Shown in pieces: positions 27,163 through 36,939 of a stretch of DNA of 64,000 nucleotides. The notes below the pieces were generated by a model that saw only the letters and a program-made list of their open reading frames with translations, was not told where the DNA came from and searched no databases. Position 1 is the stretch's first letter. Every line of letters starts with the position of its first letter. This DNA is from Desulfosediminicola ganghwensis (GTDB taxonomy: Bacteria > Desulfobacterota > Desulfobulbia > Desulfobulbales > Desulfocapsaceae). Made by a program: the position numbers and the translations under genes. The stretch is from positions 1,697,001-1,761,000 of the forward strand of contig NZ_CP050699.1 in NCBI RefSeq assembly GCF_005116675.2, read 5' to 3'.

Positions 27163-28401
27163 TTAAGCGATCTCTTCTGTGGAGTTGCCGGTTTGCACAA
27201 TCGCAGCCAGCAGTACATCGGTGCCTGCAGCGCAATCCTGCCATGAGGTGTTCTCAATCTCGGCATGGCTTCTGCCGTCAATAGAAGGAACAAATATCAT
27301 GGCACTGGGCGTTTGCTGGTTGATGTAAATCGTGTCGTGGGAGGCGCCGGAAACCATATCGAGGGATTCCAGGCCGAGTTTGGCGGCGCTGTCATGGACG
27401 AGTTTGACCAGTTCAGGGTGAAACGGGGCCCGCTCAACTTCCCACAATTTGTTGATGGTAACTGTGCATCCGGCACTTTCGGCAATTTCGGCAAGGGCAG
27501 TTTCAACCTCGGTACATACCCGGTCGGTCTCATCTTCTTCCCAGCCCCGGATGTCGATGGTGAAATGTACTTTTCCGGCAATGACGTTTCGGGAGTTGGG
27601 GATGGGATGTACTTCGCCAACGGAGGCGACAACTTCATCGGCGTTACGACCGGCTTCGAAAATTCTGGCGTTCATCAGGGCGAAACAGTAGAGGGCGTCC
27701 TGTCGTGAGTCCATCGGGGTTGGGCCGACATGGTTGGTGACACCAGTTACTTCGATATCGTACCAGCGCAGGCAGACGATGCCTTTGGGAACTCCGATGG
27801 AGATACCTTTTTGCTCCAGCACCGGGCCCTGTTCGATATGGCATTCAAAATTGGCATGGATCGGACCGGGCTCAAAAGGTTCGGTACCTTTGTAGCCAAT
27901 GCGCTCCAGTTCGTCACCAAGTCGCTTGCCTTCAAGGTCGGTGAGATCGTGCATTCTGGCAAGTGGCAGTTTGCCTGCGAAATATCCTGAGCCTGTGGTG
28001 CCGGGGGTGAATCTGCTGCCTTCCTCGTTGGTCCAGTTCACAACGATCAGGTCACGCTCAAGCTGGATACCGGCGTCTTTTAAGGCGCACATTACCTCGA
28101 GGCCGGCAATGATGCCGAGAATACCGTCGAAGCGTCCGCCCTGGGGTTGAGAGTCGCAATGGGAGCCGGTCATAATCGGCGGCAGTGAGCGCTGCTTGCC
28201 TGCCAGAGTGAAGAACATGTTACCCATCGGGTCGATATGTGTGGCAGCACCGGCCGCTTCAAACCACTGTTTGAGCTGGTTTCGGGCATCACGATCCTCG
28301 TCAGTGAGCGCGAGTCGCGTCACTCCGCCTCTGTCAGTTGCACCGAAGCGGGCGATTTCTGTCATGAATTGTTCTAAACGTGTTGGATTGCAGCGTATCA
28401 T
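27163..28401 (-). CDS. allC: Allantoate amidohydrolase (M20 family)
   Basis: It hydrolyses allantoate to ureidoglycine, CO2 and ammonia; close relatives are N-carbamoyl-L-amino acid hydrolases, so only the context fixes the substrate. The protein is 412 residues. Metal and catalytic residues are present: GSHCDSQPQGGRFDG (His81, Asp92), TNEEGSRF (Glu126/127), ECHIEQGP (His188) and GRSHAE (His379). The dimerisation lid is at about 210-325. It sits between the ABC ATPase gene (76 bp upstream) and the reductoisomerase-like gene (132 bp downstream) on the same strand, and its product is the substrate of AllE. Confidence 0.88.
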   Translation of the reverse strand: MIRCNPTRLEQFMTEIARFGATDRGGVTRLALTDEDRDARNQLKQWFEAAGAATHIDPMGNMFFTLAGKQRSLPPIMTGSHCDSQPQGGRFDGILGIIAGLEVMCALKDAGIQLERDLIVVNWTNEEGSRFTPGTTGSGYFAGKLPLARMHDLTDLEGKRLGDELERIGYKGTEPFEPGPIHANFECHIEQGPVLEQKGISIGVPKGIVCLRWYDIEVTGVTNHVGPTPMDSRQDALYCFALMNARIFEAGRNADEVVASVGEVHPIPNSRNVIAGKVHFTIDIRGWEEDETDRVCTEVETALAEIAESAGCTVTINKLWEVERAPFHPELVKLVHDSAAKLGLESLDMVSGASHDTIYINQQTPSAMIFVPSIDGRSHAEIENTSWQDCAAGTDVLLAAIVQTGNSTEEIA

Positions 28402-28477
28402 ACTCTTTCGTCTGGTTAATTTTTGAGGGGTTTGAAAATTGTTACGGTGAGTCGGCGTGTATAAAATCCGCCGCCGC

Positions 28478-29206
28478 TCAGCTCACGGCACCGATAAAGG
28501 CGGCCAGCTCAGGGGTGGCCGGGCTGTTGAACAGTTCCTTGGGCGGACCGGCCTCGTGGACCCGTCCTTCATGCATGAAGATGAGCTTGTCGCCAACTTC
28601 GCGGGCAAAACGCATTTCATGGGTAACCATGATCAGTGTCATGCCGTCGCTGGCAAGTTTTCGTACGACCTCAAGCACTTCGCCGACCAGTTCCGGGTCG
28701 AGTGCTGAAGTGATTTCGTCGCAGAGCAGGACTTTGGGCTGCATGGCCAGCGATCTGGCTATCGCCACGCGCTGCTGCTGACCGCCTGAGAGTTGATCAG
28801 GGTAGGAATGGAATTTCTCAGCAAGACCAACCCGGTCCAGCATCTCTTCAGCTAGCGTTACTGCCTGCCTTGGATCAATTTTTTTTACCTGTACCGGTGA
28901 GAGCATGATGTTTTCTCCCACGGTGAGGTGGGGGAAGAGGTTGAATTGCTGAAAAACCATGCCCACCTTGAGGCGCAACGGCCGCAGGTCTTTTTCCAGG
29001 CCTGTGATGAGTTGGCCATCAACAAAGAGAGCCCCGCCATCGAGTTCTTCAAGGCCGTTCAAAATACGGAGGAAGGTGCTTTTTCCCGACCCGCTTCTAC
29101 CGATAATAGCGACGACCTCGCCTTCGTTGACAGTAAGATCAACACCTTTGAGTACTTCCAGGTCGCCAAAATTTTTATGTATATCTTTGCTGATGATTAA
29201 CGACAT
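28478..29206 (-). CDS. Polar amino acid-type ABC transporter ATPase
   Basis: This is a 242-residue ATPase of the GlnQ/HisP type. It has the Walker A GRSGSGKST (36-44), a Q-loop at QQFNLFPH, the signature LSGGQQQR and the Walker B LLCDEITSALDPE, followed by the H-loop VTHEM. It overlaps the permease gene at 29197 and has an AAAGGAG site. It powers uptake by the two permeases beside it. With AllC and AllE downstream, the cargo is more likely a ureide or related nitrogen compound than a common amino acid. Confidence 0.93.
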   Translation of the reverse strand: MSLIISKDIHKNFGDLEVLKGVDLTVNEGEVVAIIGRSGSGKSTFLRILNGLEELDGGALFVDGQLITGLEKDLRPLRLKVGMVFQQFNLFPHLTVGENIMLSPVQVKKIDPRQAVTLAEEMLDRVGLAEKFHSYPDQLSGGQQQRVAIARSLAMQPKVLLCDEITSALDPELVGEVLEVVRKLASDGMTLIMVTHEMRFAREVGDKLIFMHEGRVHEAGPPKELFNSPATPELAAFIGAVS

Positions 29207-29844
29207 CCGATGCTCCTTTCGATATGTCTGGAATACACGGAAAGTGGAAAACAGAGCATGAAATAGCCCACGGCCACCAGTGAATAGACCAGTAGGGGCT
29301 GGAAGGTGGCGTTGGCGATCATGGAACCTGTTTTGGTGATTTCCATAAAGCCGATGATTGAAGTGACAGCGGTTCCTTTAACCACCTGCACGGAAAAACC
29401 GACAGTGGGCGGAATGGAAATGCGTAAGGCCTGGGGCAGAATGACAAACCGCATCTGCTGGTATCTCGACATGGCCAGGCTGTCGGCTGCTTCCCATTGC
29501 CCTGTTGTGATTGATTCAACAGAGCCTCTCCATATTTCGGCAAGATAGGCACTGGTAAAAAGGGTCAGCCCGATGGTTGCCGCCAGCAGGGGGGAGATGT
29601 CTGAGCCGAGCAGGCCAATACCGAAAAAGATGAGAAAGAGCTGCATGAGCAGCGGTGTTCCCTGGAAAAACTCAATATAGGCCTTGGACAAAATGCGAAG
29701 AAATTTGTTGTCTGAGATCCGTGCAAGCAGGGTGAGGAGCCCGACTATTCCACCAAGAACAAAGGCGATGAGAGAGAGCCCTGCCGTCCAGCCGAGACCG
29801 AGTAGCAGATGTTTGACAATGAGTGTTATTGGGAAATCAATCAC
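29197..29844 (-). CDS. ABC transporter permease, polar amino acid type
   Basis: The protein is 215 residues with about five membrane helices. The EAA loop that docks on the ATPase reads WEAADSLAMSRYQQMRFVILPQAL. The N-terminal start PITLIVKHLLLGLGWTAGL is typical of the HisM/GlnP group. It overlaps the upstream permease by 4 bp and the ATPase gene by 10 bp, so expression is coupled. Confidence 0.92.
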   Translation of the reverse strand: MIDFPITLIVKHLLLGLGWTAGLSLIAFVLGGIVGLLTLLARISDNKFLRILSKAYIEFFQGTPLLMQLFLIFFGIGLLGSDISPLLAATIGLTLFTSAYLAEIWRGSVESITTGQWEAADSLAMSRYQQMRFVILPQALRISIPPTVGFSVQVVKGTAVTSIIGFMEITKTGSMIANATFQPLLVYSLVAVGYFMLCFPLSVYSRHIERSIGCR

Positions 29845-30509
29845 GCTGGCCTCCGGTCAATGAAGGTGTTACCTATGAAATGTAAGAATTTTCGGATCAA
29901 TATGGCCAGAATCAGGTACATGATGGTGCTGCAGAGGTAAATCTCAAAGGCCCGGAAGGTCATGGACTGAAGGAGGTTGGCGGAATAGGTGAGTTCCATT
30001 GCAGCAACCTGCGAACAGACCGATGAACCAAGCATGACGATGATGATCTGACTGCACAGTGCCGGCCAGACCGTTTTGAGCGCCGGTTTGAGCACGATAA
30101 AGCGAAAGGTCTGGTATTTACTGAGGGCAAGCGCTTTGGCGGCCTCTATCTGGCCGCTTGGGATAGCAAGGATTCCGGAACGTATGATTTCTGTTGAGTA
30201 GGCTCCGAGGTTAAGAGCCATGGCTATAAATGACGCTTCCCAGCCGCTGAGTTTAATGCCGAGTGCTGGCAGTCCGAAAAAGATGAAGTAGAGCTGAACG
30301 AGAAACGGGGTGTTACGGATGGATTCTACATAGATGGAGAAAATATGCTGAAGCAGGGGGAGTTTCCAGCCCCTTGAAACTGCCCCGAGAATACCGGTAG
30401 CCACGCCGACCAGTGATCCGAGAAAAGTGAGCAGCAAGGTCATTCCGGCTCCCTGGAGCAGCGGAAGCCAATTGGTGAAAACGGGCTCGAATGAAAATTG
30501 ATAGGTCAT
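29841..30509 (-). CDS. ABC transporter permease, polar amino acid type
   Basis: The protein is 222 residues with about five membrane helices. The EAA loop is IEAAKALALSKYQTFRFIVLKPAL. It is the partner of the permease downstream, with which it should form a heterodimer. An AGGAC site precedes the ATG. It starts 58 bp after the substrate-binding protein gene. Confidence 0.92.
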   Translation of the reverse strand: MTYQFSFEPVFTNWLPLLQGAGMTLLLTFLGSLVGVATGILGAVSRGWKLPLLQHIFSIYVESIRNTPFLVQLYFIFFGLPALGIKLSGWEASFIAMALNLGAYSTEIIRSGILAIPSGQIEAAKALALSKYQTFRFIVLKPALKTVWPALCSQIIIVMLGSSVCSQVAAMELTYSANLLQSMTFRAFEIYLCSTIMYLILAILIRKFLHFIGNTFIDRRPA

Positions 30510-30567
30510 GGTCGTCGTCCTGAATGGGGGGAGAGACCGGCCGGGCTACAGCCGGTCTCAATTCGTT

Positions 30568-31368
30568 TTACAGATCCGTAGGGAGTTCGTTATGGAGCCA
30601 TTTCTCGGAGATAACATTCAGGGAACCGTCAGTTTTGGCAGCAGCAATGATGCCGTTAACTGCGGCCATGAGGCTTGGCTGCTCTTTGCCAATGCCCACA
30701 TAGCACGGAGAATTTTTCATGACGAATTTGGTTACCAGCATTTTGGCAGGGTTCTTCTCGTTAAGAGAAGCGGCGACGACATTGCCGGTAGCTGTCAGAT
30801 CTACCTGACCCATCTTGTAAGCGGCAATGGTAGAGGCATTGTCTTCAAAGCGTTTTATCTCAAGTGAAGCTGGTGCGACTTTGGTCAGTTCGAGATCTTC
30901 GATGGACCCGCGGGTTACAGCGATTACTTTTCCGGCTAAGTCCTCAGGGCCGCTGACATCCAGAGATTTGAGACCGAACACACCGTTAAAAAATGGAGCG
31001 TAAGCGTCTGAGAAATCGATAACCTTCGCACGATCCGGATTTTTGCCAAGAGAAGAGATAATTATGTCGACCTTGCCGGTTGTGAGATATGGGATGCGGT
31101 TGGTGCTGGTTACCGGTACGAGTTTAATATCTACACCAAGTTTTTCGGCGATGAGTCTGGCGGTGTCGATATCATAGCCCGCCGGTTTCATGTCTGAACC
31201 AACCGAACCAAATGGTGGAAAATCCTGTGGTACTGCTACTTTAAGTACTCCGGCAGCCTTGATCGCAGTGAGTTTGTCGTCGCTTGCCAGGGCAGGGCTG
31301 GTGATGAGAACGGCTGTGATAAATAGGGTGAGCAGGGTGAGAACGCCAGGCTTAATGCAGGTTTTCAT
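30568..31368 (-). CDS. Periplasmic substrate-binding protein of the ureide-linked ABC transporter
   Basis: The frame reaches 31470, but the signal peptide begins at MKTCIKPGVLTLLTLF (start 31368), followed by a cleavage-type ALA site. The mature protein is a family 3 solute-binding protein: GVLKVAVPQDFPPFG, then GYDIDTARLIAEKLGVDI and a C-terminal KTDGSLNVISEKW. This family normally binds amino acids. With its operon partners AllC and AllE, allantoate, allantoin or another ureide is a reasonable ligand, but no residue seen here proves it. Confidence 0.88.
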   Translation of the reverse strand: MKTCIKPGVLTLLTLFITAVLITSPALASDDKLTAIKAAGVLKVAVPQDFPPFGSVGSDMKPAGYDIDTARLIAEKLGVDIKLVPVTSTNRIPYLTTGKVDIIISSLGKNPDRAKVIDFSDAYAPFFNGVFGLKSLDVSGPEDLAGKVIAVTRGSIEDLELTKVAPASLEIKRFEDNASTIAAYKMGQVDLTATGNVVAASLNEKNPAKMLVTKFVMKNSPCYVGIGKEQPSLMAAVNGIIAAAKTDGSLNVISEKWLHNELPTDL

Positions 31369-31868
31369 GGAAGACTCCGATTGTGTGAGGTTTTGTGGTT
31401 GATGGCTGTGTTTTGTGTGGTGTGAATCTGGTCGGTCCGGACTGGTAGGGCCGGTTGGTCTGTTATGCACAAAATGGTGTAAAAAAAAGAAACTGTCAAG
31501 GAGATAATTTCCAATTATGTTGTAAAAATATATTGTTACAAAAACGTAAGCATATGAGCTTGTGCGTTAAGTGGCTGATTATGTGGGGCTCGAGGTGTGT
31601 GGAGAGGAGAGCGCTTGAGTAAGGCCAGAAAATACTATTACAAAAATGGAAAAAATAAAAGTGGACAGGATGTTGTGACTGTGTTTTTATGGGTCAATGT
31701 GGTCAGACCGGTTTGTGTTTTGTGTGTATTTTTGTTAGATATATTTCTTGAGTTGTGGTGAATGGTTTTTGTGAGTTGGTCGGGATACGTTGTCTGGGTG
31801 TTGGGTCTGTTGATCGGTCTGTGCTAGTGGGTCTGTGTGGTGAGATGCAGTGGGTGAAAGGAAGCACA
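31369..31868. promoter_or_regulatory. Divergent promoter region with a possible FadR-type operator
   Basis: About 500 bp between the binding-protein operon and the regulator gene must hold both promoters. TGGTCAGACCG at 31700-31710 resembles the T-G-G-T-N3-A-C-C pattern of FadR-group GntR proteins. Related half sites (TGGTCGGTCC, TGGTAGGGCC) lie at about 31427-31453. Placement is by eye and untested. Confidence 0.3.
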
Positions 31869-32612
31869 ATGAAGAGAAATACCAATCAGCGTGATGAAAT
31901 GCAAAAATCAAAAAGCCATAAAGCAGTTGAAGCAATCCGTGAAATGATAGCCAGCCATGGTTGGTCGGAGGGGACAAAATTGCCGTCCCAGCGCGATCTT
32001 TCATTGGCGTTGGGATTCAGTCGTTCGACGATCCGTGAAGCGATAGCCACCATGGAGGCTGGCGGGCAACTGATTATAGAGCCGTCCAGAGGGGTGTTTC
32101 TGAGCAGGCGTGATCAGATAAAAATGGTTCAATCTCCTAAAGCGGAGTCGCTGCCGAAAGCGCAGTGGCTCGGGTTGGCAGGTCGGGAAACGCAGATGTA
32201 CCAGTTCCGGCTCATGGTGGAACCTTCAGTGGCAGGATTGGTAGCGCAAAATGCCACCGATGTACAGTTGCGTGATTTACAGATCATGGTTGAGTCGATG
32301 GCCAAGGCTATGCAAGAGGGAAAGCTGGAGCAGTTCTCAGGGCTGGACTTCAATTTCCACGGGCAGATGCTCGAGGCCGCAAATAACTGTTTTTTTAATC
32401 TTTCGATCTCGCCGTTTCTCGATCTTTTCCATGAAAGCCAGAAGCTTCCTTTTCGTGCCAGTGAAGATCTTGGCGAAACCCTTGTGGAGCATGAGCGGAT
32501 CATGGATGCGCTCTGGCGGCGGAGCCCGGAGGATGCATCTATCGCTATGCGGCAGCACGTAGAAGGGGTTGCGGCCAGAGCTGGTGTTGTGATACCGGGT
32601 AATAGTCGTTAA
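31869..32612 (+). CDS. GntR-family (FadR subgroup) transcriptional regulator
   Basis: The protein is 247 residues from the ATG at 31869, chosen because AAAGGA lies just upstream; an earlier frame start at 31755 has no such site. The winged helix is at about 20-80 (KLPSQRDLSLALGFSRSTIREAIATME). The C-terminal FCD domain has FRLMVEPSVAGL, DFNFHGQMLEAANN and MRQHVEGV, with the Asp/His metal-ligand positions. It is divergent from the ureide operon and most likely represses it until a pathway intermediate binds. Confidence 0.88.
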   Translation: MKRNTNQRDEMQKSKSHKAVEAIREMIASHGWSEGTKLPSQRDLSLALGFSRSTIREAIATMEAGGQLIIEPSRGVFLSRRDQIKMVQSPKAESLPKAQWLGLAGRETQMYQFRLMVEPSVAGLVAQNATDVQLRDLQIMVESMAKAMQEGKLEQFSGLDFNFHGQMLEAANNCFFNLSISPFLDLFHESQKLPFRASEDLGETLVEHERIMDALWRRSPEDASIAMRQHVEGVAARAGVVIPGNSR

Positions 32613-32776
32613 ACGGTAGGATTCAGCTTAAGGTTTATGAGGGGTTGAGGAGAAAGGAGGGAGGGGCGAAACTACATCATGGCCGGTTTTCCCATTGCAG
32701 ATTGATCTCAATGCTTATCCGTACAGCCCTGGTTTCCGCAAGGAGCGGCGGCAGTCACAAGTGGTGCTGGCTTTTC

Positions 32777-34138
32777 CTAATTTTTAACGGTTTCCTCCAT
32801 TGCTGAAGCTGACAGTTCTGTTATAGAACGGGGCAATTCCTTTTTGACCTTCACACCCATTTCGGTCAGTTGCTGTGCCTGACTGACCAGGTTGCCGCGG
32901 CCCTGACAGAGCTTGTTCATGGCGCTGTCATGGGTATGGCGGCAGCTGTCCAGTTGTTTGCCGATTTTTTCCATATCTTCCACAAAGCCACGGAACTTAT
33001 CGTAGAGGCTGCCGGCTTTTCTGGCGATCTCCTGTGAATTTCGGTTCTGGTGTTCATAGCGCCAGATGTTTTCTATGGTACGCAAAGTGGCCAGGAGAGT
33101 AGTGGGAGTGACAATGATGATCTTCTGCTTAAACGCCTCGGTGTAGAGGTTGTCATCGTGCTGGAAGGCGGCCACATAGGCGGCCTCCACCGGCATGAAC
33201 ATCAGTACGAAATCGAGAGAGCGCACTCCTTTAAGCTCTTCATACTTTTTACTGCCAAGCGTCTGGATATGGTTGCGAATGGCAACCGCCAGCTCTGCCA
33301 TGGCGGTGGTCTGCTCGCTGCTGTCTTCCGAGGCGCAGTAGCGCTCCCAGGCCGAGAGGGAAACCTTGGAGTCGACGATGATATCCTTCTCATCCGGCAG
33401 ATGGATGATCACATCCGGCTTGAACAGTTTGTTGCCCTCGTCCCGATAGCCGCGCTGAGTCTCGTACTCCACACCACGCCTGAGGCCGGACTGTTCCAGC
33501 ACCCGCTCCAGAATCAGCTCTCCCCAGTTGCCCTGCAGCTTTTTATCACCTTTCAGGGCGCGGGTGAGATTGGTGGTCTCCTCGCTCATCTGTCTGTTCA
33601 GCTCCTGCAGTTGCTGCAGTTCTGTTTTAAGCGTGGCCCGCTCACGGGTATCGTTTAAATAGGTCTTCTGAATTTCACTTTTGAGTGAATCGAGCTGCAG
33701 ATGGAAGGGCTTGAGCATCGACTCCAGCCGCTCTTTCGACTGGCTGGTAAAGGTGGAGTTTTTCTCTTCGAAAATCTCCTGGGCCAGCGAGGCAAACTGC
33801 AGCCGTAACTCTTTGCGGGCATCTTCGAGCAATGTCAGTTTTTCTGAAGAATTTCTTCGTTCGTTCCGAATGAGCGCGATCATCCGCGCTTCACGGATTT
33901 TTTGTCTGGTGGTGAGCTTTTCTAATTCCTCAACATGGGTGTTTGTTTCGTGGAGTTTTTTCTGGGTGCTGAAATATTTATCACGCAGATACCTGGCATT
34001 GTTTCGTGAGAGGATAAGCACCACCAAAAGTACCAGGGCCGGAATGAGAATAAGCAGAATCAGGATGAGAACCAACAGCGGAGCACTGGCAAGTAGCTGA
34101 GAAAGTTCTTGAAGTTGGGACGAAAGGGATTGAGTCAT
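32777..34138 (-). CDS. rmuC: DNA recombination protein RmuC homologue
   Basis: The protein is 453 residues. An N-terminal membrane helix (about 17-42) is followed by a long coiled coil (45-190). The restriction-endonuclease-like core has KLQGNWGELILERVLEQSG, KPDVIIHLPDEKDIIVDSK (Asp and D-x-K) and LDFVLMFMPVEAAY. RmuC proteins limit sequence inversions in bacteria; the biochemical role is not settled. The gene is transcribed alone. Confidence 0.93.
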   Translation of the reverse strand: MTQSLSSQLQELSQLLASAPLLVLILILLILIPALVLLVVLILSRNNARYLRDKYFSTQKKLHETNTHVEELEKLTTRQKIREARMIALIRNERRNSSEKLTLLEDARKELRLQFASLAQEIFEEKNSTFTSQSKERLESMLKPFHLQLDSLKSEIQKTYLNDTRERATLKTELQQLQELNRQMSEETTNLTRALKGDKKLQGNWGELILERVLEQSGLRRGVEYETQRGYRDEGNKLFKPDVIIHLPDEKDIIVDSKVSLSAWERYCASEDSSEQTTAMAELAVAIRNHIQTLGSKKYEELKGVRSLDFVLMFMPVEAAYVAAFQHDDNLYTEAFKQKIIIVTPTTLLATLRTIENIWRYEHQNRNSQEIARKAGSLYDKFRGFVEDMEKIGKQLDSCRHTHDSAMNKLCQGRGNLVSQAQQLTEMGVKVKKELPRSITELSASAMEETVKN

Positions 34139-34463
34139 TGAGCTTGTGAGTATGGTTGGTTAATGCGAGTCGACAGGAGAAGGTATACAATTACCGGAAA
34201 ACGAATGGAGATGTAACCTGTCATTTTTGATAAGCTTTTGCATAACAGGAACATAAAGGTTCAGGTATGGCAAGCAGGAAGTGGTTGCAGAAACGTGTTC
34301 TAATGAAGAAACGCATGGGACGGGCAAGAGAGCGGATAGATGCTTGATTATTTGAAATAACAACTGTTTTTCGTTATATCTCTATGCTCTTTCTGAATAT
34401 ATCAGCGCTCTATTCAGCATAGGCGCAAGCGGCGAAATCCAATGAAAGGTTCAGGGAATTTCC
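34139..34463. other. Intergenic region between divergent rmuC and esterase genes
   Basis: It should contain both promoters. No gene, RNA or clear operator was seen. Confidence 0.5.
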
Positions 34464-35099
34464 ATGAAGAAAGGCATACTGGCAATCGTTCTGGTAATGG
34501 CCGGTTGGCTCGGCTACATCTTTATCGGCGGAGATGATGACTATAAAATTGTAAATATACCCGTTTCCGTATCCCGCATTGTCTGCTTTGGCGATAGTTT
34601 GACCGCCGGAGTCGGTGCTTCAAAAGGTCGTGATTATCCTGCCCGCCTGGCAGAGATGACCGGGATTGAAGTGATTAATTCCGGAGTGCCGGGGGATACA
34701 ACGGCGGATGGTCTTGCTCGCCTGCAGCACGATGTGCTGGATTTAGAACCCAGTGTGGTGCTGATCACCCTGGGTGGCAATGATCTGAGAAAGCGGGTCG
34801 ATATCGTCACAGTTGAAGCACATCTGACCTCTATTGTTGAGGAGATTCAAGGCACTGGGGCAATGGTGGTTCTTGGTGGGTTGCAGATACCACTCTACGG
34901 CAGAGAGTTTTCGACGATGTACGAATCCGTCGCCAGAAAGACCGGCGCGGTGCTCATCCCCAATATCTTCAAAGGAATTTTCAGTGATAGAAATCTGATG
35001 AGCGACTCGATTCATCCTAATGATGGCGGTTACGAGATTATGACCGGCTATTTTTATGAGGCGTTGCAGCCGTATCTTGACTTCGGCGGGGAATTTTGA
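34464..35099 (+). CDS. GDSL-type esterase/lipase (TesA-like)
   Basis: The protein is 211 residues. An N-terminal helix (about 4-22) acts as a signal or anchor, so the enzyme is outside the cytoplasm. The catalytic Ser45 is in CFGDSLTAG, the oxyanion Asn in LGGNDLRK, and the Asp/His pair in DSIHPNDGGY, making a full SGNH set. It hydrolyses acyl esters or thioesters; the physiological substrate is unknown. Confidence 0.92.
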   Translation: MKKGILAIVLVMAGWLGYIFIGGDDDYKIVNIPVSVSRIVCFGDSLTAGVGASKGRDYPARLAEMTGIEVINSGVPGDTTADGLARLQHDVLDLEPSVVLITLGGNDLRKRVDIVTVEAHLTSIVEEIQGTGAMVVLGGLQIPLYGREFSTMYESVARKTGAVLIPNIFKGIFSDRNLMSDSIHPNDGGYEIMTGYFYEALQPYLDFGGEF

Positions 35100-35362
35100 A
35101 TTGCCATGAATTGAGACAGGGGAGGGGGGGCGTACCTGATTTGAGGCTTCGGAAATAGAGCATGCCTGACGATAGCTCTACCGCATGAAATGCTGATGAG
35201 GATGAAAGCGATGGAGATGCTTGATGCCATTATTGGGTCGATCGGCAAAGGCTAACTGGTATGCAGAAAGAAGCAAGCTGACCGTAAACCGCGTTGGAAA
35301 GCGTACAGCAAAGGTCTTGAAAGACAGGTTGAAATACAACAAAACAGATGAGTTATTCCGTG

Positions 35363-35803
35363 ATGAAGAAAATTATATTTTTCGTCTTACTGGCGGTTTC
35401 TCCGGTATATGCCGACGGATATGAGGTGCTACCGGAATCTGAGGCACACATAATACTCAATCAATGCTCCAGGGAAGTGCCGGTGATTGAAGGAACCTGG
35501 ATGCCGCCATTGTCGGTAATAGAGGAGCTTGAGGCAAACCTCTACAAACTACAGGAATTGGAAGCTGTTGCTTGTTGCGGATATGGCAGGCTGGAGAAAA
35601 ATCTGAACGAGTATTTTCGTCAATATACGGGAATAATCACGGGCGGTGAACGGTTGGTCTATATAAATGGCATGCCGGCCGACAGACAAAAGTCAAAACC
35701 GGTTACCGTAACAGTCTGTGACGGCGGGAAAAATTATTGGGGCGCGGTGTATGACCCGAAGATGAAAGAGTTTGACAAGCTTGCCTTCAATGGAGAAATC
35801 TAA
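35363..35803 (+). CDS. Exported protein of unknown function
   Basis: The frame opens at 35348, but MKKIIFFVLLAVSPVYADG from 35363 is a clean signal peptide, so that start is preferred. The mature part is about 127 residues with a CC pair near the middle (VACCGYG) and a further pair of Cys that could form disulfides. The motif GERLVYINGMPAD and a Tyr-rich end are visible; no family was recognised. The ribosome binding site is weak. Confidence 0.6.
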   Translation: MKKIIFFVLLAVSPVYADGYEVLPESEAHIILNQCSREVPVIEGTWMPPLSVIEELEANLYKLQELEAVACCGYGRLEKNLNEYFRQYTGIITGGERLVYINGMPADRQKSKPVTVTVCDGGKNYWGAVYDPKMKEFDKLAFNGEI

Positions 35804-36146
35804 GATTTTGTTGGAGCAGTGCATTTTTTGTCACAAAATAAGGTATTGAGAGAAAATTAAGCGGAGCCATATGGTTACTATCGAAGTCTCACAAGGTTCG
35901 CTTATCTGCATGCATTAATTTTCTTATGAGCGTCGAGCTTGGGGAAAAAGGCATAGTCCAGCCAGAACAGCCTCTGCAGATGCAATGCCTTCATAGTCAT
36001 GGCGTGTTGAATCGACTGTATAGATTGCCTATGTGACACGGTATGAATGGTGATAATGCGAGGGATTATTTTTCCGGGTTGTTGCTGCCGTACTTTGGTT
36101 CAACTGGGGGATGTTGAGGTGGCTCTCTTGCCAATAGTTTCCGGTG
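35804..36146. other. Intergenic region, nothing recognised
   Basis: About 340 bp without a credible frame or RNA lie between two convergent small genes. Confidence 0.5.
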
Positions 36147-36473
36147 CTAAAGGGATTGAAACGGCATCAGCCGCATCAGGCCGGCGAAAATGAACAGGGC
36201 TGAGGCGAGAACGAGTATTATACCGGCCAGGCATGGTCGTCGTTTGCGTACAAGGGTATTATCGGTTTCAAGAGTTGCAGCATGATTTTCCTGCTGAACC
36301 AAAGGGTGGTTGATGTATTCACCGAAGCCGTATGAAAAGATACCGGTGGCGATAAGGAGTGCGGCGCTGCGTATCTCTGCTGTCAACACCAGAACGAATG
36401 ACTCAATGACGATCATAATGGCGATGGTCATTGCCACGACGGCAAGGTAGTAAAGTGGTGGATTCCGTTTCAT
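36147..36473 (-). CDS. Small membrane protein of unknown function
   Basis: The protein is 108 residues with three hydrophobic segments (about 7-30, 34-50 and 81-102) and a charged middle loop with Lys/Arg (VRKRRP). No family was recognised. It is transcribed alone. Confidence 0.6.
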   Translation of the reverse strand: MKRNPPLYYLAVVAMTIAIMIVIESFVLVLTAEIRSAALLIATGIFSYGFGEYINHPLVQQENHAATLETDNTLVRKRRPCLAGIILVLASALFIFAGLMRLMPFQSL

Positions 36474-36627
36474 GTTGTCCCCCAGCTTTTGTTGGCTTTC
36501 CTTAACAGGAACAAAAAGTACGGGTTATGGCAAGCAGTAAGTTATTCGTATAGCAGAATGAAATAGAGGTGCTGAGCGCTTTTGTTTGGAGGCATTCTTT
36601 GTTGTCCGACCTCGTTCAGACGGCATG

Positions 36628-36939
36628 TCACCAGGCCGATCCGGTTGATTCATCAAGTTTTGCAATAATTACTGTCATATCATCGATGAAGCTCATTGTG
36701 TTTGTGAAGTGTGAGTGGGGTTCAAAAACAGCATTCAGGATTCCCTGGAAGAGCAGGCTGCTTTTCACGAATAAGGGTTTTGACGCGACTGTTCCGGAAC
36801 AATTCTCCTTCAATACTATGTCGGCAAATTCCATTGCCCGACCTCTCAATTCGTAGATATCGAAACCAAATTGCTCGATTCCTGATGATACAGAGTCAAT
36901 GCTGATTTTTGCCGAGCTGTTATATCAAGAGCAAGGAAA
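36628..36939 (-). pseudogene. Possible C-terminal remnant of a PP2C/SpoIIE-type phosphatase
   Basis: The frame ends SFIDDMTVIIAKLDES, which resembles the D-D-x-T-x-V-V end of SpoIIE-type phosphatases. Upstream, GIEQFGFDIYEL is weakly similar to the segment before it. A TGA blocks the frame near 36940 and no catalytic N-terminal part follows. The match is short, so the call is tentative. Confidence 0.3.
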
